NCBI RefSeq assembly: GCF_030435705.1
Contig: NZ_CP129382.1
Location: forward strand, 1,922,001 to 1,986,000
Source: Rhizobium sp. SSA_523
GTDB lineage: Bacteria > Pseudomonadota > Alphaproteobacteria > Rhizobiales > Rhizobiaceae
Direction of reading: 5' to 3'
DNA: 64,000 nt
Positions 18,637 through 28,320 of the stretch are shown piece by piece (position 1 is the first letter of the stretch; each line of letters starts with the position of its first letter). A model generated the notes under the pieces. That model had not been told where the DNA came from. It saw only the letters and a list, made by a program, of their open reading frames with translations, and did not search any database. A program made the position numbers and the translations under genes.

Positions 18637-19149
18637 ATGTCAGAACAGGTATTGAATACCGTCAGTTTCGCCGGCCGCGCCGCTAGCTCGCCGCAGTTCA
18701 AGGCGCTGTATTCGGAGGGCATGTCGCTGGTCGAAGAAACAGCAGCCTATCTCGACGGTCCGGGCCGCGCCGCCTCCAAGGTGTTGCCGCGCCAGGCAAC
18801 CGTGCTTTACGCCGCCGAATCCATGCGGCTTACGACGCGCCTGATGCAGATGGCCTCCTGGCTGCTTCTGCAGCGCGCCGTCAACAATGGCGAGATGAGC
18901 TACGACCAGGTTCTCTCGGAAAAGAGCAAGGTGCGCCTCGACGGCTTCAATGTCGACCGGATGGCGCCGGGCTGGGGCGATCTGCCGGAAGCCTTCCGTG
19001 ATCTCGTCGAGCGCTCGCTGCGCCTGCAGAACCGCGTGGCGCTGCTGGACCGGGAAATCTACCGTCCGCAGGATGCGATCCAGCCGGACAATGAAAACGG
19101 CGTCCGCGCCCAGCTTGACCTGCTGCGCACCGCTTTCGTCGCCAACTGA
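18637..19149 (+). CDS. rcdA: RcdA, regulator of CtrA degradation (DUF1465)
   Basis: 170 residues, matching the DUF1465/RcdA family: FAGRAASSPQFKALYSEGM near the N-terminus, the helical core TTRLMQMASWLLLQRAVNNG, and an acidic C-terminus (QPDNENGVRAQLDLL). In Caulobacter RcdA is the adaptor that, with CpdR and PopA, delivers the master regulator CtrA to ClpXP at the cell pole. The ATG at 18637 opens the conserved region. Two perfect CtrA-type boxes lie upstream (18323, 18502), which suggests that CtrA controls the gene for its own degradation factor. A strong terminator follows. Confidence 0.88.
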   Translation: MSEQVLNTVSFAGRAASSPQFKALYSEGMSLVEETAAYLDGPGRAASKVLPRQATVLYAAESMRLTTRLMQMASWLLLQRAVNNGEMSYDQVLSEKSKVRLDGFNVDRMAPGWGDLPEAFRDLVERSLRLQNRVALLDREIYRPQDAIQPDNENGVRAQLDLLRTAFVAN

Positions 19150-19170
19150 GCAGACATCACCCTGTAATGA

Positions 19171-19212
19171 ATGAGGCGCTCGCCATAGCCATGGCGGGCG
19201 CCTCATCTTTTC
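19171..19212 (+). terminator. terminator of rcdA, probably bidirectional
   Basis: Stem GAGGCGCTCGCC / GGCGGGCGCCTC (one mismatch) with an 8-nt loop, followed by ATCTTTT, about 25 bp after the rcdA stop. A convergent gene ends at 19268. Confidence 0.8.
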
Positions 19213-19267
19213 TGCCTGCCAGACCGGTGGCCCGGCAGCTATTGCCTGCAGATCCCGGCGCCCTTTT

Positions 19268-20287
19268 CTAAGGCCGCGCCGCCGGCTCGGCGATCGAGGC
19301 CGTCGCCGGCTTGGACGTCGATGCATCGGTCCCCGGTTCGGTCGCCAGCCCATCGGCAGCCGGGAGCTTGCCGGAGGATAGCGTCATGGCCGGCGCCGGA
19401 AGCGGTGGCAGATGCCGATCCATCATCGCCTTCATCTCGTTGTCGCGGTCCTGCGCCGTCTTGCCGCCCAGGATGACGCCAACCAGAACGTGACCGTCGC
19501 GCTCGACGCTGGTGACGAGATTGTAGCCCGAGGCTTGCGTATAGCCGGTCTTCATGCCGGTTGCGCCGGGATAGGTGTTGAGGACGCCGTTATGGCCGCG
19601 CAGTTTCATGCTGCGGAAGACCATGCGCTTCTGGGAGAAGAGCTTGAATTCTTCGGGGTAATCGCGCATCAGCGCCAGTCCGAGCTTGGCCAGATCGTCC
19701 GCCGTCGTCACCTGCGCCGCATCCGGCAGGCCGGCCGGATTGCGGAAGACGGTCTGGCGCATGCCGAGCTGATGGGCCTTTGCCGTCATCACCTCGCCGA
19801 ATTTCGCCTCCGAGCCCGCCAGAGCCTCGGCCACGGCCACGGCTGCATCATTGGTCGACAGCACGATCATGCCGGTCACCGCCTCGCGCACGCTGATCGT
19901 ATTGCCGGCGCCGATGGCGAATTTGAAGGGCTCCTGGCCATTGGCGTTTTCCGACATTGTGAGCCGCGTATCCCAGGTGAAGCGGCCGTCATGCAGCGCT
20001 TCGAAGGTCAGATACAGCGTCATCATCTTGGTCAGGGAGGCCGGATAGTTCAGCGCCTCGGCATTTTCCGATTCGAGAACGGCGCCCGTGCGGGCATCCA
20101 CCAGCAGCCGCGCCTGGCCCGCCAAGGCCGGCAGAGCGCCTGCAAGCGATGCGGTGAGCGTCAGCCCCAAGATCACGCTGCGGGCGAGACCTCGGGAGAA
20201 GCCGCGCAAGAGCAGAGGGCGGGGATCGAGCCGGGCAAACGAAGAGAGGGGAATGGCGGAAAAGCGATGAGGAAGGGAATAAGTCAT
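19268..20287 (-). CDS. D-alanyl-D-alanine carboxypeptidase (PBP5/DacA-like)
   Basis: 339-residue serine-type penicillin-binding protein that trims the terminal D-Ala of peptidoglycan stem peptides in the periplasm. A long signal sequence (basic region with hydrophobic SVILGLTLTASLAGALPALA) ends near residue 56. Active-site motifs: S84-L-T-K87 (SxxK), S144-T-N146 (SxN) and K246-T-G248. The C-terminal tail (PATASIAEPA) is low-complexity and lacks an obvious amphipathic membrane anchor. The start is taken as ATG 20287 with AGGGTG upstream; a TTG at 20308 is the alternative. Confidence 0.9.
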   Translation of the reverse strand: MTYSLPHRFSAIPLSSFARLDPRPLLLRGFSRGLARSVILGLTLTASLAGALPALAGQARLLVDARTGAVLESENAEALNYPASLTKMMTLYLTFEALHDGRFTWDTRLTMSENANGQEPFKFAIGAGNTISVREAVTGMIVLSTNDAAVAVAEALAGSEAKFGEVMTAKAHQLGMRQTVFRNPAGLPDAAQVTTADDLAKLGLALMRDYPEEFKLFSQKRMVFRSMKLRGHNGVLNTYPGATGMKTGYTQASGYNLVTSVERDGHVLVGVILGGKTAQDRDNEMKAMMDRHLPPLPAPAMTLSSGKLPAADGLATEPGTDASTSKPATASIAEPAARP

Positions 20288-20626
20288 GGGCACCCTGAAA
20301 AGCGACAAGCGCGGCGAAAGAAGGGCAGCGGCGCTTGAAAAGCCTTACGCGGGGATAAAACCGGCACAAGGGTGAAGACCAGCCACTGGTTGAAGCTCGC
20401 ATGGTGATAGGCCGTCAGGCGCATGGCCGCAAGATGCCCGCCGCCCCGGTCCTGCTTCTGCCCTGGCTGCTTCCGCCCGCGAGGCGCCCTGCCCGCCACG
20501 CGCAGGCGATTGCCGCGCCGGGGATGCTGCACGACGCAGAAAACCGCCCGAAGCAGGCTTCGGACGGTCGCGATAGGATTCGGCATGGTCACAGGGCGCC
20601 AAGCCCCGGACAACAAAGCGGATCGA
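20288..20626. other. 339-bp intergenic region
   Basis: It holds the rpmE terminator (20540-20567) and presumably the promoter of the carboxypeptidase gene. No coding frame is convincing and no other motif was recognised. Confidence 0.5.
20540..20567 (-). terminator. rho-independent terminator of rpmE
   Basis: Minus-strand stem CCGTCCGAAGC / GCTTCGGGCGG with a 2-nt loop and one mismatch, followed by TTTT. It lies about 60 bp after the rpmE stop. Confidence 0.75.
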
Positions 20627-20848
20627 TTAGAGGCCGAGGCCGCCGAAGCGCTTGTTGAACTTGGAAACGCGGCCGCCGCGGTCCATCAGCTGCTGATTGC
20701 CGCCGGTCCAGGCCGGATGCGACTTGGAGTCGATTTCCAGGTTCATGACCGCGCCTTCCGAACCCCAGGTGGAGTAGGTTTCGTATTCGGTGCCGTCGGT
20801 CATGACGACTTTGATCAGGTGGTAATCGGGATGGATATTGGCCTTCAT
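20627..20848 (-). CDS. rpmE: 50S ribosomal protein L31
   Basis: 73 residues. Family signature [19 protein letters not shown] at the start and [20 protein letters not shown] with the KFNKRFG tail. There is no cysteine in the protein, so it is the zinc-free (C-minus) form. The start ATG at 20848 begins the family motif; the open frame upstream of it is not conserved. It is divergent from the ABC exporter, with about 200 bp between. Confidence 0.93.
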   Translation of the reverse strand: MKANIHPDYHLIKVVMTDGTEYETYSTWGSEGAVMNLEIDSKSHPAWTGGNQQLMDRGGRVSKFNKRFGGLGL

Positions 20849-21046
20849 GACACTTCGTTCCTGCTGTGCGGGGTCCATTTGTCGCAATTGCAGCGAAGGC
20901 CCCTAGTTCGTAAATGAAGCCGTGCACCGGAACCGGCGACGGCTTCCCAATTTGATGCGGAGCCTATACAGGAAGGTCTCCGAAAGCACAAGTACCCGGA
21001 CCCGCCTGTTGCCGGGGCTTTTGCCGGGGCAGAAACTGGGCAGACA

Positions 21047-22849
21047 GTGAGCGATATTCAGACCAAGACCGACAAGACCCGCCGCACACCGCAACCCCTG
21101 CTGCGACTCATGCCCTATGTGCTGCGCTACAAGTCGCTGGTGCTGGCCGCCTGCTGCTTCCTGGCCCTTGCCGCCGCCACGACGCTGGCGCTGCCGCTGG
21201 CCGTGCGGCGGATGATCGATCACGGTTTCGCTGCCAGCGACGGCAGCTTCATCAACAGCTATTTCGCCATGCTGATGGGCCTGGCGGTGCTGCTCGCTCT
21301 GTCCAGCGCGCTGCGCTATTTCTACGTCATCACGATTGGCGAGCGGGTGGTCGCGGATCTGCGGCGGGAGGTGTTCCAGAGGGTGACCGCGCTCTCCCCC
21401 TCCTTCTTCGATGTCAACCAGTCGGGCGAGATTGTTTCGCGCCTCACCGCCGATACGGTGCAGATCAAATCCGCCTTCGGCTCGGCCGCATCGCAGGCGC
21501 TGCGCAACGTCATTCTCTGTCTCGGCGCCATGGGCATGATGCTTTTGACCAGCGCCAGGCTCTCGGCACTGGTGCTCGCCGCCATTCCGCTGATCGTCTT
21601 CCCGCTGGTCGGCTTCGGCCGCTCTGTGCGCGGACGCGCCCGTGCCGCGCAGGACCGGCTTGCCGCCACCTCCGCCTTCGCCTCCGAAACCGTGGGCGCC
21701 GCCCGCACCGTCCAGGCCTTCAATGCGCAGGACATGGCGGCCGCGCGCTACGGCACGGCCGTCGAAGCCGCCTATGATGCCGCGCGCTCGGCCATACGCT
21801 CGCGCGCCTTCCTCACCGGCTTTGCCATCCTGCTCGTCTTCGGCAGCATTGTCGGCGTGCTCTGGTACGGCGCGCAGAGCGTTTTGGCCGGCACCATGAG
21901 CCCCGGCACGCTCGGCCAGTTCGTTCTCTATTCGGTCATCGCCGCCAGTTCGCTCGGCCAGCTTTCGGAAGTCTGGGGAGAGCTCTCCCAGGCCGGCGGC
22001 GCGGCGGAACGCCTGACGGAACTGCTGCGCGAAGTGCCGGAGATCCGCGATCCGGACAATCCGCTCGCCCTGCCGGTGCCGGCCCGCGGCGATGTCGCTT
22101 TCGACAATGTCTCCTTCGCCTATCCCTCGCGCGTCAGCATGGTCACGCTGAATGCCCTTTCCTTCTCGGTCAGGGCCGGCGAGACCGTTGCGATCGTCGG
22201 CCCTTCCGGCGCCGGCAAGAGCACCATCCTCTCGCTGCTGCTGCGCTTCTACGACCCGACCCAGGGAAAGATCACCCTGGATGGCGTGGATCTGCGTGCG
22301 GCGCGGCTGACCGACCTGCGCGCCCGGCTTGCGATCGTGCCGCAGGATGTGACGATTTTCGCCGCCTCCATTCACGATAACATTGCCTTCGGCACGGCCG
22401 GCGCCAGCCGGGAGGCGGTCCGGCAGGCGGCCATTGCCGCCCAGGCCGATGAATTCATCTCCCGCCTGGAGGCGGGTTATGACACGATGGCCGGCGAACG
22501 CGGCATCACCCTGTCCGGCGGGCAGCGCCAGCGCATCGCCATTGCCCGCGCCATCTTGAAAAACGCCCCGGTTCTGCTGCTCGACGAGGCGACCTCCGCC
22601 CTGGACGCCGAAAGCGAGACATTGGTGCAAAGGGCACTGGACGGGCTGATGCGCGAACGCACGACGATCGTCATCGCCCACCGGCTGGCAACCGTCCTGA
22701 AGGCGGACCGCATTCTGGTGATGGAGGATGGCCGGATCGTCGAGGAAGGCACGCATGCCGATCTGGTGGCGCGCAACGGGCTCTATGCCAGCCTGGCGCG
22801 GCTGCAATTCAACGCGGGCAGCACGCCCGGCATCCTGGCCGCGCAATAG
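21047..22849 (+). CDS. ABC exporter, fused permease and ATPase (MsbA/LmrA-like)
   Basis: 600 residues, GTG start. N-terminal ABC transmembrane domain with six helices (residues ~20-320), including the coupling region FFDVNQSGEIVSRLTAD. C-terminal nucleotide-binding domain: Walker A GPSGAGKST, signature LSGGQRQRIAIARA, Walker B VLLLDEATSALDAES, and switch His in IVIAHRLATV. Half-transporters of this type work as homodimers in the inner membrane and export lipids or drugs; the substrate is not determined. It stands alone, divergent from rpmE. Confidence 0.9.
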   Translation: MSDIQTKTDKTRRTPQPLLRLMPYVLRYKSLVLAACCFLALAAATTLALPLAVRRMIDHGFAASDGSFINSYFAMLMGLAVLLALSSALRYFYVITIGERVVADLRREVFQRVTALSPSFFDVNQSGEIVSRLTADTVQIKSAFGSAASQALRNVILCLGAMGMMLLTSARLSALVLAAIPLIVFPLVGFGRSVRGRARAAQDRLAATSAFASETVGAARTVQAFNAQDMAAARYGTAVEAAYDAARSAIRSRAFLTGFAILLVFGSIVGVLWYGAQSVLAGTMSPGTLGQFVLYSVIAASSLGQLSEVWGELSQAGGAAERLTELLREVPEIRDPDNPLALPVPARGDVAFDNVSFAYPSRVSMVTLNALSFSVRAGETVAIVGPSGAGKSTILSLLLRFYDPTQGKITLDGVDLRAARLTDLRARLAIVPQDVTIFAASIHDNIAFGTAGASREAVRQAAIAAQADEFISRLEAGYDTMAGERGITLSGGQRQRIAIARAILKNAPVLLLDEATSALDAESETLVQRALDGLMRERTTIVIAHRLATVLKADRILVMEDGRIVEEGTHADLVARNGLYASLARLQFNAGSTPGILAAQ

Positions 22850-23115
22850 ATCCGGCCTTTACGGCATAAATTGCATCAAAGTGCGCAACACGCGCCGACA
22901 TCCGCCACGCTTGCCGCCCAATGCCGGACAGGCAAGCCGCATCGCCGCCGCTTGCCTGTCTTCTGAAACCGATCCTGCCGTGATGCACGCACGCTGCGGC
23001 AGTCATATCCAATATCGCAAGGGTTCCGGATCTTGCCGAAGCCTCTTCGCATAGACCGCACCGGCTCCAGCCAAGAGAACCGATGCGGTCCGGGCGAACG
23101 CCGCCTGATTGACCG

Positions 23116-25044
23116 TCAGAAATCCGACCAGGCCTGCGCCGCCGAGCCGGAGGCGAGCTTGCGGCCCGCCGCCTGCGCCACGGGCGCGTTTCGCCCTGCC
23201 GGTTCCGCCGGCGCCGCATTGCGGCCTGACGCCGGCCTGGCCATCAGCGCCGCAGTGCGACGCAGGGATTGAGACGCATCCATGCCCATGCTGCCGAGGT
23301 TGAACTGGCTGATCATCTCGCGCAGTTTGTCGGCTTCCGTTGCCAGGCTGCCGGCTGCCGCCGAGGTTTCCTCGACCATGGCGGCATTCTGCTGGGTCGT
23401 CTGATCCATCTGGTTGACCGCTGTATTGACCTCGGCAAGTCCCGTCGACTGTTCGCGCGACGAGGTGGCGATGGCCTGCATATGGCCATTGATGCTGACG
23501 ATCAATTCGCCGATCGAGCGAAGGGCCGCACCGGTTTCCGACACCAGCTTCACCCCGTTTTCCACCTCCGATGAGGAGGTCTGGATCAATCCCTTGATTT
23601 CCTTCGCCGCCTGGGCGGACCGCTGCGCCAGTTCGCGAACCTCCTGCGCGACGACGGCAAAGCCCTTGCCGGCATCCCCTGCCCGGGCCGCCTCGACCCC
23701 GGCATTCAGCGCCAAAAGATTGGTCTGGAAGGCGATCTCGTCGATGACCCCGATAATGTTGGAAATCTGGCTGGAGGATTGCTTGATCCGGCTCATGGCA
23801 TCCACCGCCTCGTCGACGATTTCTCCCGAGCGGGCGGCCGAGGCATTGGCCTCCTCGGCCACCTGGCGCGCCTCTTCCGAACGCTTGGACGAGAGCGAGA
23901 CATTGGCGGTGATCTGGTCGAGGGCGGCAGCCGTTTCTTCCAGCGCGGCGGCCTGCTGCTCCGTCCGCTTCGAAAGATCATTGGCGCCGCCGGAAATTTC
24001 CTGGCTGCCGGTCGTGATGTTCGTCACGCTTCGCGACACCGTGGCAAGCGTCTCCGCCAGTTGCGCGATGGAGGTGTTGAAGTCGATGCGCAGCCCCTCG
24101 AACTCGGCGGAGAAAGCCTGATCGAGCTGGAAGGACAGGTCGCCGGCGGCCAGGCGCTTGAGCCCGGCGGCAAGGCCGGAGGTCGCTTCGCGCATGCGCT
24201 CGGCCGCGTCCGCTTCGGCGCGCTGCTGATCGGCAATGCGGGTGGCCTCGGCAGAGCGGCGGCTCGTCTCGGCCTCCACCTCCAGGCGCTTGTTGGTCAC
24301 GGCCGCCTGGCGGAAGATCTCGATCGCGCCGGCCATCTGGCCGACTTCGTCCCGCCGCTCGGCAAAGCCAATCTCGACGCTGGTGTCGCCCTCAGCCAGC
24401 TTCTGCATGATCTGCGTCATCGACCGGATCGGACGCACGACAGTCATGATCAGGAAAAGCGATGACAGGATCAGCACCAGTATGATGCCCGCCATGAAGG
24501 AATAGGCCATGGTGTTGGAGAAACTGACCCGGTTCTCCAAGTCCACCTTCGCGGCGGCGGTGAATTTGCGGGCATTGGACACCGAGCTTTCAATCGCCGA
24601 CCGGATCTTCACCACGATGGATTTGATCTCTTCTTCCGGCAGTGGCGAGTTCGGATTTTTCCGCTCCGTTGCCTCGACGGTCTCGCTGAGCGTCTGCAAC
24701 CCGTCGCGGATATCGATCAGCACGTCCGGCTTCATCGCGATCTTGATCGGCGTCGCCAGGCCTTCTGCGGCCCCGGCCGCCTCCTCTTTCAGTTTGCCGA
24801 TATCGACGTCTCTTGCCGCCGACGTCTTGGCAACCTGAATGATGTTCATCATATTGGCGAGGACGAGCTGGCTGCCGGAAATCCCATCGAGAATCGTCTG
24901 CTCCCGATCGACCACCGCCAGTGCCTGATTGACGCTGTTGATGCTGACATACTGGTTCACCGCCATGCCGCACAGGATCGCCAGGCTGAGCCCGGCCGAC
25001 ATCATGAACTTCAATCCAACTTTCAAATTACCTAAAGTTTTCAT
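23116..25044 (-). CDS. methyl-accepting chemotaxis protein
   Basis: 642 residues. TM1 at ~15-33, a periplasmic four-helix-type sensing domain (~34-185), TM2 (~188-210, [18 protein letters not shown]), a HAMP domain, a second linker, and a C-terminal signalling domain. The signalling tip reads [19 protein letters not shown], a variant of the usual NAAVEAARAGE. It ends without a NWETF-type CheR/CheB tether. The start ATG at 25044 has GGAGAT 5 nt upstream. The 280-bp upstream region is unusually AT-rich. Ligand unknown; no chemotaxis operon nearby. Confidence 0.92.
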   Translation of the reverse strand: MKTLGNLKVGLKFMMSAGLSLAILCGMAVNQYVSINSVNQALAVVDREQTILDGISGSQLVLANMMNIIQVAKTSAARDVDIGKLKEEAAGAAEGLATPIKIAMKPDVLIDIRDGLQTLSETVEATERKNPNSPLPEEEIKSIVVKIRSAIESSVSNARKFTAAAKVDLENRVSFSNTMAYSFMAGIILVLILSSLFLIMTVVRPIRSMTQIMQKLAEGDTSVEIGFAERRDEVGQMAGAIEIFRQAAVTNKRLEVEAETSRRSAEATRIADQQRAEADAAERMREATSGLAAGLKRLAAGDLSFQLDQAFSAEFEGLRIDFNTSIAQLAETLATVSRSVTNITTGSQEISGGANDLSKRTEQQAAALEETAAALDQITANVSLSSKRSEEARQVAEEANASAARSGEIVDEAVDAMSRIKQSSSQISNIIGVIDEIAFQTNLLALNAGVEAARAGDAGKGFAVVAQEVRELAQRSAQAAKEIKGLIQTSSSEVENGVKLVSETGAALRSIGELIVSINGHMQAIATSSREQSTGLAEVNTAVNQMDQTTQQNAAMVEETSAAAGSLATEADKLREMISQFNLGSMGMDASQSLRRTAALMARPASGRNAAPAEPAGRNAPVAQAAGRKLASGSAAQAWSDF

Positions 25045-25326
25045 ATAGATCTCCAAATGCGCGGGCCGACCTGACCGGAGCGCGCGGGCGAAAGCGGTGG
25101 ATGCTTTAACAGGTGGAATGCATAATCGGATGTATTGACATGATTTTATTTGCGTTTAGAGAGATATGTACAAATTTATATCTGTATTATCATATCGTTT
25201 TGTTGTCATCATAAGTATAGATAGCCAGACTGTCGGCGATGTTTGGTTAATATTCAAAGAATGACCGATGGCCAGATAGTGCCGTGGCACGAGGCGGCGC
25301 GGCTGATTAGTGCGCCGCCGTCCGGG

Positions 25327-26967
25327 TCAGACGCTGCGCCCGGCAATGCGGCCGGAAAACAGGCAGCCGCCGAGAAAGGTCCCTTCGAGGGCGCTATAGC
25401 CGTGCATGCCGCCGCCGCCGAAGCCGGCCGCCTCTCCCACGGCATAGAGACCCGGCACAGGCGCGCCGTCCGCACCCAGCACCCGCGCCGAAAGGTCGGT
25501 CTGTATGCCGCCCAGGGTCTTGCGCGTCAGAATATGCAGGCGCACGCCGATCAGCGGCCCGGCTTTCGGATCGAGCAGCCGGTGCGGCCTGGCGGTGCGC
25601 ATCAGCCTGTCCCCCAGATAGGCCCGCGCGCCGCGAATGGCTGTCACCTGCTGATCCTTGGCGAAGGGATTGTCGATCTGCCGGTCGCGCGCCTCCAGCT
25701 GGGCGCGGATATGCCGGGCATCCAGCCGGTCCTCGCCGCTGATGGCATTCATCGCCGGAACGAGATCCTCCAGCCGGTCGCGAACGGCAAAATCCTCGCC
25801 CTTGTCCATGAAGGCCTGCACCGGGCCCGGCGGGTTGCGGCCCAGCCGTTTCATGAGGAGCCGGATGGACTTGCCCGTGAGATCCGGATTCTGCTCGGAC
25901 CCCGACAGCGCGAATTCCTTCTTGATGATCGCCTTGGTCAGGATGAACCAGCTATAATCGGACTGGCGTTCGCGCAGGATCCTGAGCGTCGAAAGCGTAT
26001 CGAAGCCCGGCATTGCGGGCGATGGCAGCCGGTTGCCATCCGCATCGCACCAGAAGGAGGACGGGCCGGGCAGAATGCGGATGCCGTGGCGGGGCCAGAT
26101 CGGATCCCAGTTCCTGACACCCTCCGTGTAATGCCACATGCGGTCGGGATTGATCACTGCCGCCCCCGCATCCTGCGCAATGCCGATCATGCGGCCATCG
26201 ACATGCGCCGGCACGCCGCAGACCATGTCGCGCGGCGGCACGCCGAGCCGCGCCTGCGGCCAGTGGCGCCGCACGAGATCCAGATTGCCGCCGATGCCGC
26301 CGGAGGCGACGATCACGGCAGACGCCCGAAACTCGAAATCGCCGGTCACATCGCGCGCGCTCTTTGCGCCACGCGGCACAGGATCATCGACCAGCCGGCT
26401 GCCCGCAACGCCGATCACCCGGCCGCTTTCCTCCAGCAGCCGGTCCACCTGGTGGCGGAAGCGCAGTGTCAGCCGCCCGGATTGCACCGCCTCTTCGCTC
26501 CGGGCGATGAAGGGCGCCAGCACACCGGGTCCGGTGCCCCAGGTGACATGAAAGCGCGGCACCGAATTGCCGTGCCCATCCGCAAGACCGCCACCGCGCT
26601 CCGCCCAGCCGACGACCGGAAACCAGCGCATGCCCATCTGGTGCAGCCAGCTGCGCTTTTCGCCGGCAGCAAAATTCAGATAGGCCTCCGCCCATTGCCG
26701 AGGCCAGTCATCCTCCGGCCGGTCGAAGGCTGCCGAACCCAGCCAGTCCTGGCGGGCGAGGTCCAGAGTGTCGCGGATGCGCATGCGCCGCTGTTCCGGA
26801 CTGTCGATGAGGAAAAGCCCACCCAGCGACCAGAAGGCCTGGCCGCCCAGAGTCTGCGGCCCTTCCTGATCGACAAGGCAGACGCGCCGGCCGCGCCGGC
26901 AGGCTTCGGTTGCGGCAACCAGGCCCGCCAGGCCAGCGCCGACAATGATGACATCGAACTCCTCCAT
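25327..26967 (-). CDS. FAD-dependent dehydrogenase (KsdD/fumarate reductase-like)
   Basis: 546-residue flavoprotein. The N-terminal dinucleotide-binding motif is IIVGAGLAGLVAATEA (residues ~7-22), with LGGQAFWSLGG shortly after. A C-terminal FAD loop reads GLYAVGEAAGFGGGGMHGY. The overall form matches FAD-binding dehydrogenases related to 3-ketosteroid dehydrogenase and fumarate reductase flavoproteins. Electron donor and acceptor are not predictable. No signal peptide, so it is cytoplasmic. Its neighbours are unrelated and it is probably monocistronic. Confidence 0.85.
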   Translation of the reverse strand: MEEFDVIIVGAGLAGLVAATEACRRGRRVCLVDQEGPQTLGGQAFWSLGGLFLIDSPEQRRMRIRDTLDLARQDWLGSAAFDRPEDDWPRQWAEAYLNFAAGEKRSWLHQMGMRWFPVVGWAERGGGLADGHGNSVPRFHVTWGTGPGVLAPFIARSEEAVQSGRLTLRFRHQVDRLLEESGRVIGVAGSRLVDDPVPRGAKSARDVTGDFEFRASAVIVASGGIGGNLDLVRRHWPQARLGVPPRDMVCGVPAHVDGRMIGIAQDAGAAVINPDRMWHYTEGVRNWDPIWPRHGIRILPGPSSFWCDADGNRLPSPAMPGFDTLSTLRILRERQSDYSWFILTKAIIKKEFALSGSEQNPDLTGKSIRLLMKRLGRNPPGPVQAFMDKGEDFAVRDRLEDLVPAMNAISGEDRLDARHIRAQLEARDRQIDNPFAKDQQVTAIRGARAYLGDRLMRTARPHRLLDPKAGPLIGVRLHILTRKTLGGIQTDLSARVLGADGAPVPGLYAVGEAAGFGGGGMHGYSALEGTFLGGCLFSGRIAGRSV

Positions 26968-27286
26968 GCGGCCCTCCCAGAACGAACCCTCTTACTTTTA
27001 CGCAAAGGTAAGACCGGAGCAAGCACGCTGCCCGGGACTTTTGGCAGAGCCGCATTTGCACGAAGGCGCGTTCGCGCGTCTCGGCCGGAACCTCGTTTGA
27101 GCGAAAGTGCATGCGGACGGGAACGGAGCGGACGGGAAAAGATATGCGGCCCGCGGTGCCTCGGCCGGGCTCCGGTCAGGCTTTTACCAGGCTTTTGTCA
27201 TGCGCTTGTCAGGCTCTCGTCAGGCTCCAGGCTGTGCCGCGCAGGTCTGCAGGCCCTGAATCCCGATGGCGGGCCATGGCGCGCGA

Positions 27287-28318
27287 TCAGCGTTCGGTAA
27301 GCTTCAGTTCGATGCGCCGGTTCTGCGAGCGGGTGTCCGGCGTGTCGCCCTCGGCGATCGGCTGATATTCGCCAAAACCCGCCGCCACCAGCCGATTGGC
27401 AGGAACGCCTCGGGAGATCAGGTGCTTGACCACCGACGTGGCGCGCGCCGAGGAAAGTTCCCAATTGTCCCGATAGCGGCCTGTTCCGGTCAGCGGCGAA
27501 TTATCGGTATGGCCGTCCACCCGCAGTACCCAGTTGATTTCAGCCGGAATTTCCTGCGCCAGCTCGATGATCGCCTGGGCAAGCTTGTCCATCTCCACCC
27601 GTCCGGCCTCGTCCAGCTCGGAACCGCCGACGGGAAACAGGACTTCCGACTGGAAGACGAAGCGGTCCCCGACGATGCGGATATTTTCGCGGTCGGAGAG
27701 GATTTCCCGCAGGCGCCCGAAGAAATCGGAACGGTATCGGTTAAGCTCCTGGACGCGCTGAGCCAGCGCCACGTTGAGGCGCCGGCCGAGATCGGCAATG
27801 CGGGCCTGCGATGTCTGGTCCTTTGCTTCCGAGGCCTGCAGGGCCTGCTCCACGGCGGCGATCTGGGCCCGCAGCGCCGCGATCTGCTGGTTCAGCAATT
27901 CCACCTGGCTCATCGCCCGGGCGCTGGCCTGTTGCTCGTCGGAGAGTTTCTGCGTCAGATCGCCGATCCGTGCATTGGCGGCATCCGATGTGCCCGCGCC
28001 GCGATCCAGAAGCGCCTGGAGGCGGGAGCGCTCGGTTTCCGATTGCGCGAGCGAGGCCTGCAGATTGGCCAGATTGTCCTCGATATCCTGCTTGCCGCTC
28101 TTTTCCAGCGCCAGCAGTTCCGTCAGCTCGGCAATCTGGCTGTTGAGGCGCGTCAGCACCTCGTCGCGGCCGGTAATCTCGCGCCCCAGGATGAACTGCG
28201 CCAGCACGAAGACCGTCAGCAGGAACATGATCGCCAGAAGCAGGGTCGACAGCGCGTCGACAAAGCCCGGCCAATAATCGACACCGCGTTCCCGGCGGCG
28301 ATTGCGGGAAAGCGCCAT
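27287..28318 (-). CDS. MotB/OmpA-type protein, partner of a MotA-like channel
   Basis: 343 residues. A single N-terminal helix, FVDALSTLLLAIMFLLTVFV, carries Asp21 at the position of the proton-carrying aspartate of MotB. A long predicted coiled coil follows (~60-185, ELTELLALEKSGKQDIE onward). The C-terminal OmpA-like peptidoglycan-binding domain has VDGHTDNSPL, NWELSSARA and QNRRIELKL. It starts 2 bp after the stop of the MotA-like gene, so the two are coupled. It resembles a stator subunit but no flagellar gene is near. The pair is of unknown role. Confidence 0.85.
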   Translation of the reverse strand: MALSRNRRRERGVDYWPGFVDALSTLLLAIMFLLTVFVLAQFILGREITGRDEVLTRLNSQIAELTELLALEKSGKQDIEDNLANLQASLAQSETERSRLQALLDRGAGTSDAANARIGDLTQKLSDEQQASARAMSQVELLNQQIAALRAQIAAVEQALQASEAKDQTSQARIADLGRRLNVALAQRVQELNRYRSDFFGRLREILSDRENIRIVGDRFVFQSEVLFPVGGSELDEAGRVEMDKLAQAIIELAQEIPAEINWVLRVDGHTDNSPLTGTGRYRDNWELSSARATSVVKHLISRGVPANRLVAAGFGEYQPIAEGDTPDTRSQNRRIELKLTER

Positions 28319-28320
28319 GC

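Noticed and set aside
20903..22846. 647-codon open frame opposite the ABC exporter
   Set aside because: Antisense shadow; all ABC motifs are on the other strand.
25045..25260. Sigma-28 or sigma-54 promoter for the chemoreceptor gene
   Set aside because: The region is strikingly AT-rich, but no GG-N10-GC pair or sigma-28 consensus could be placed with confidence.
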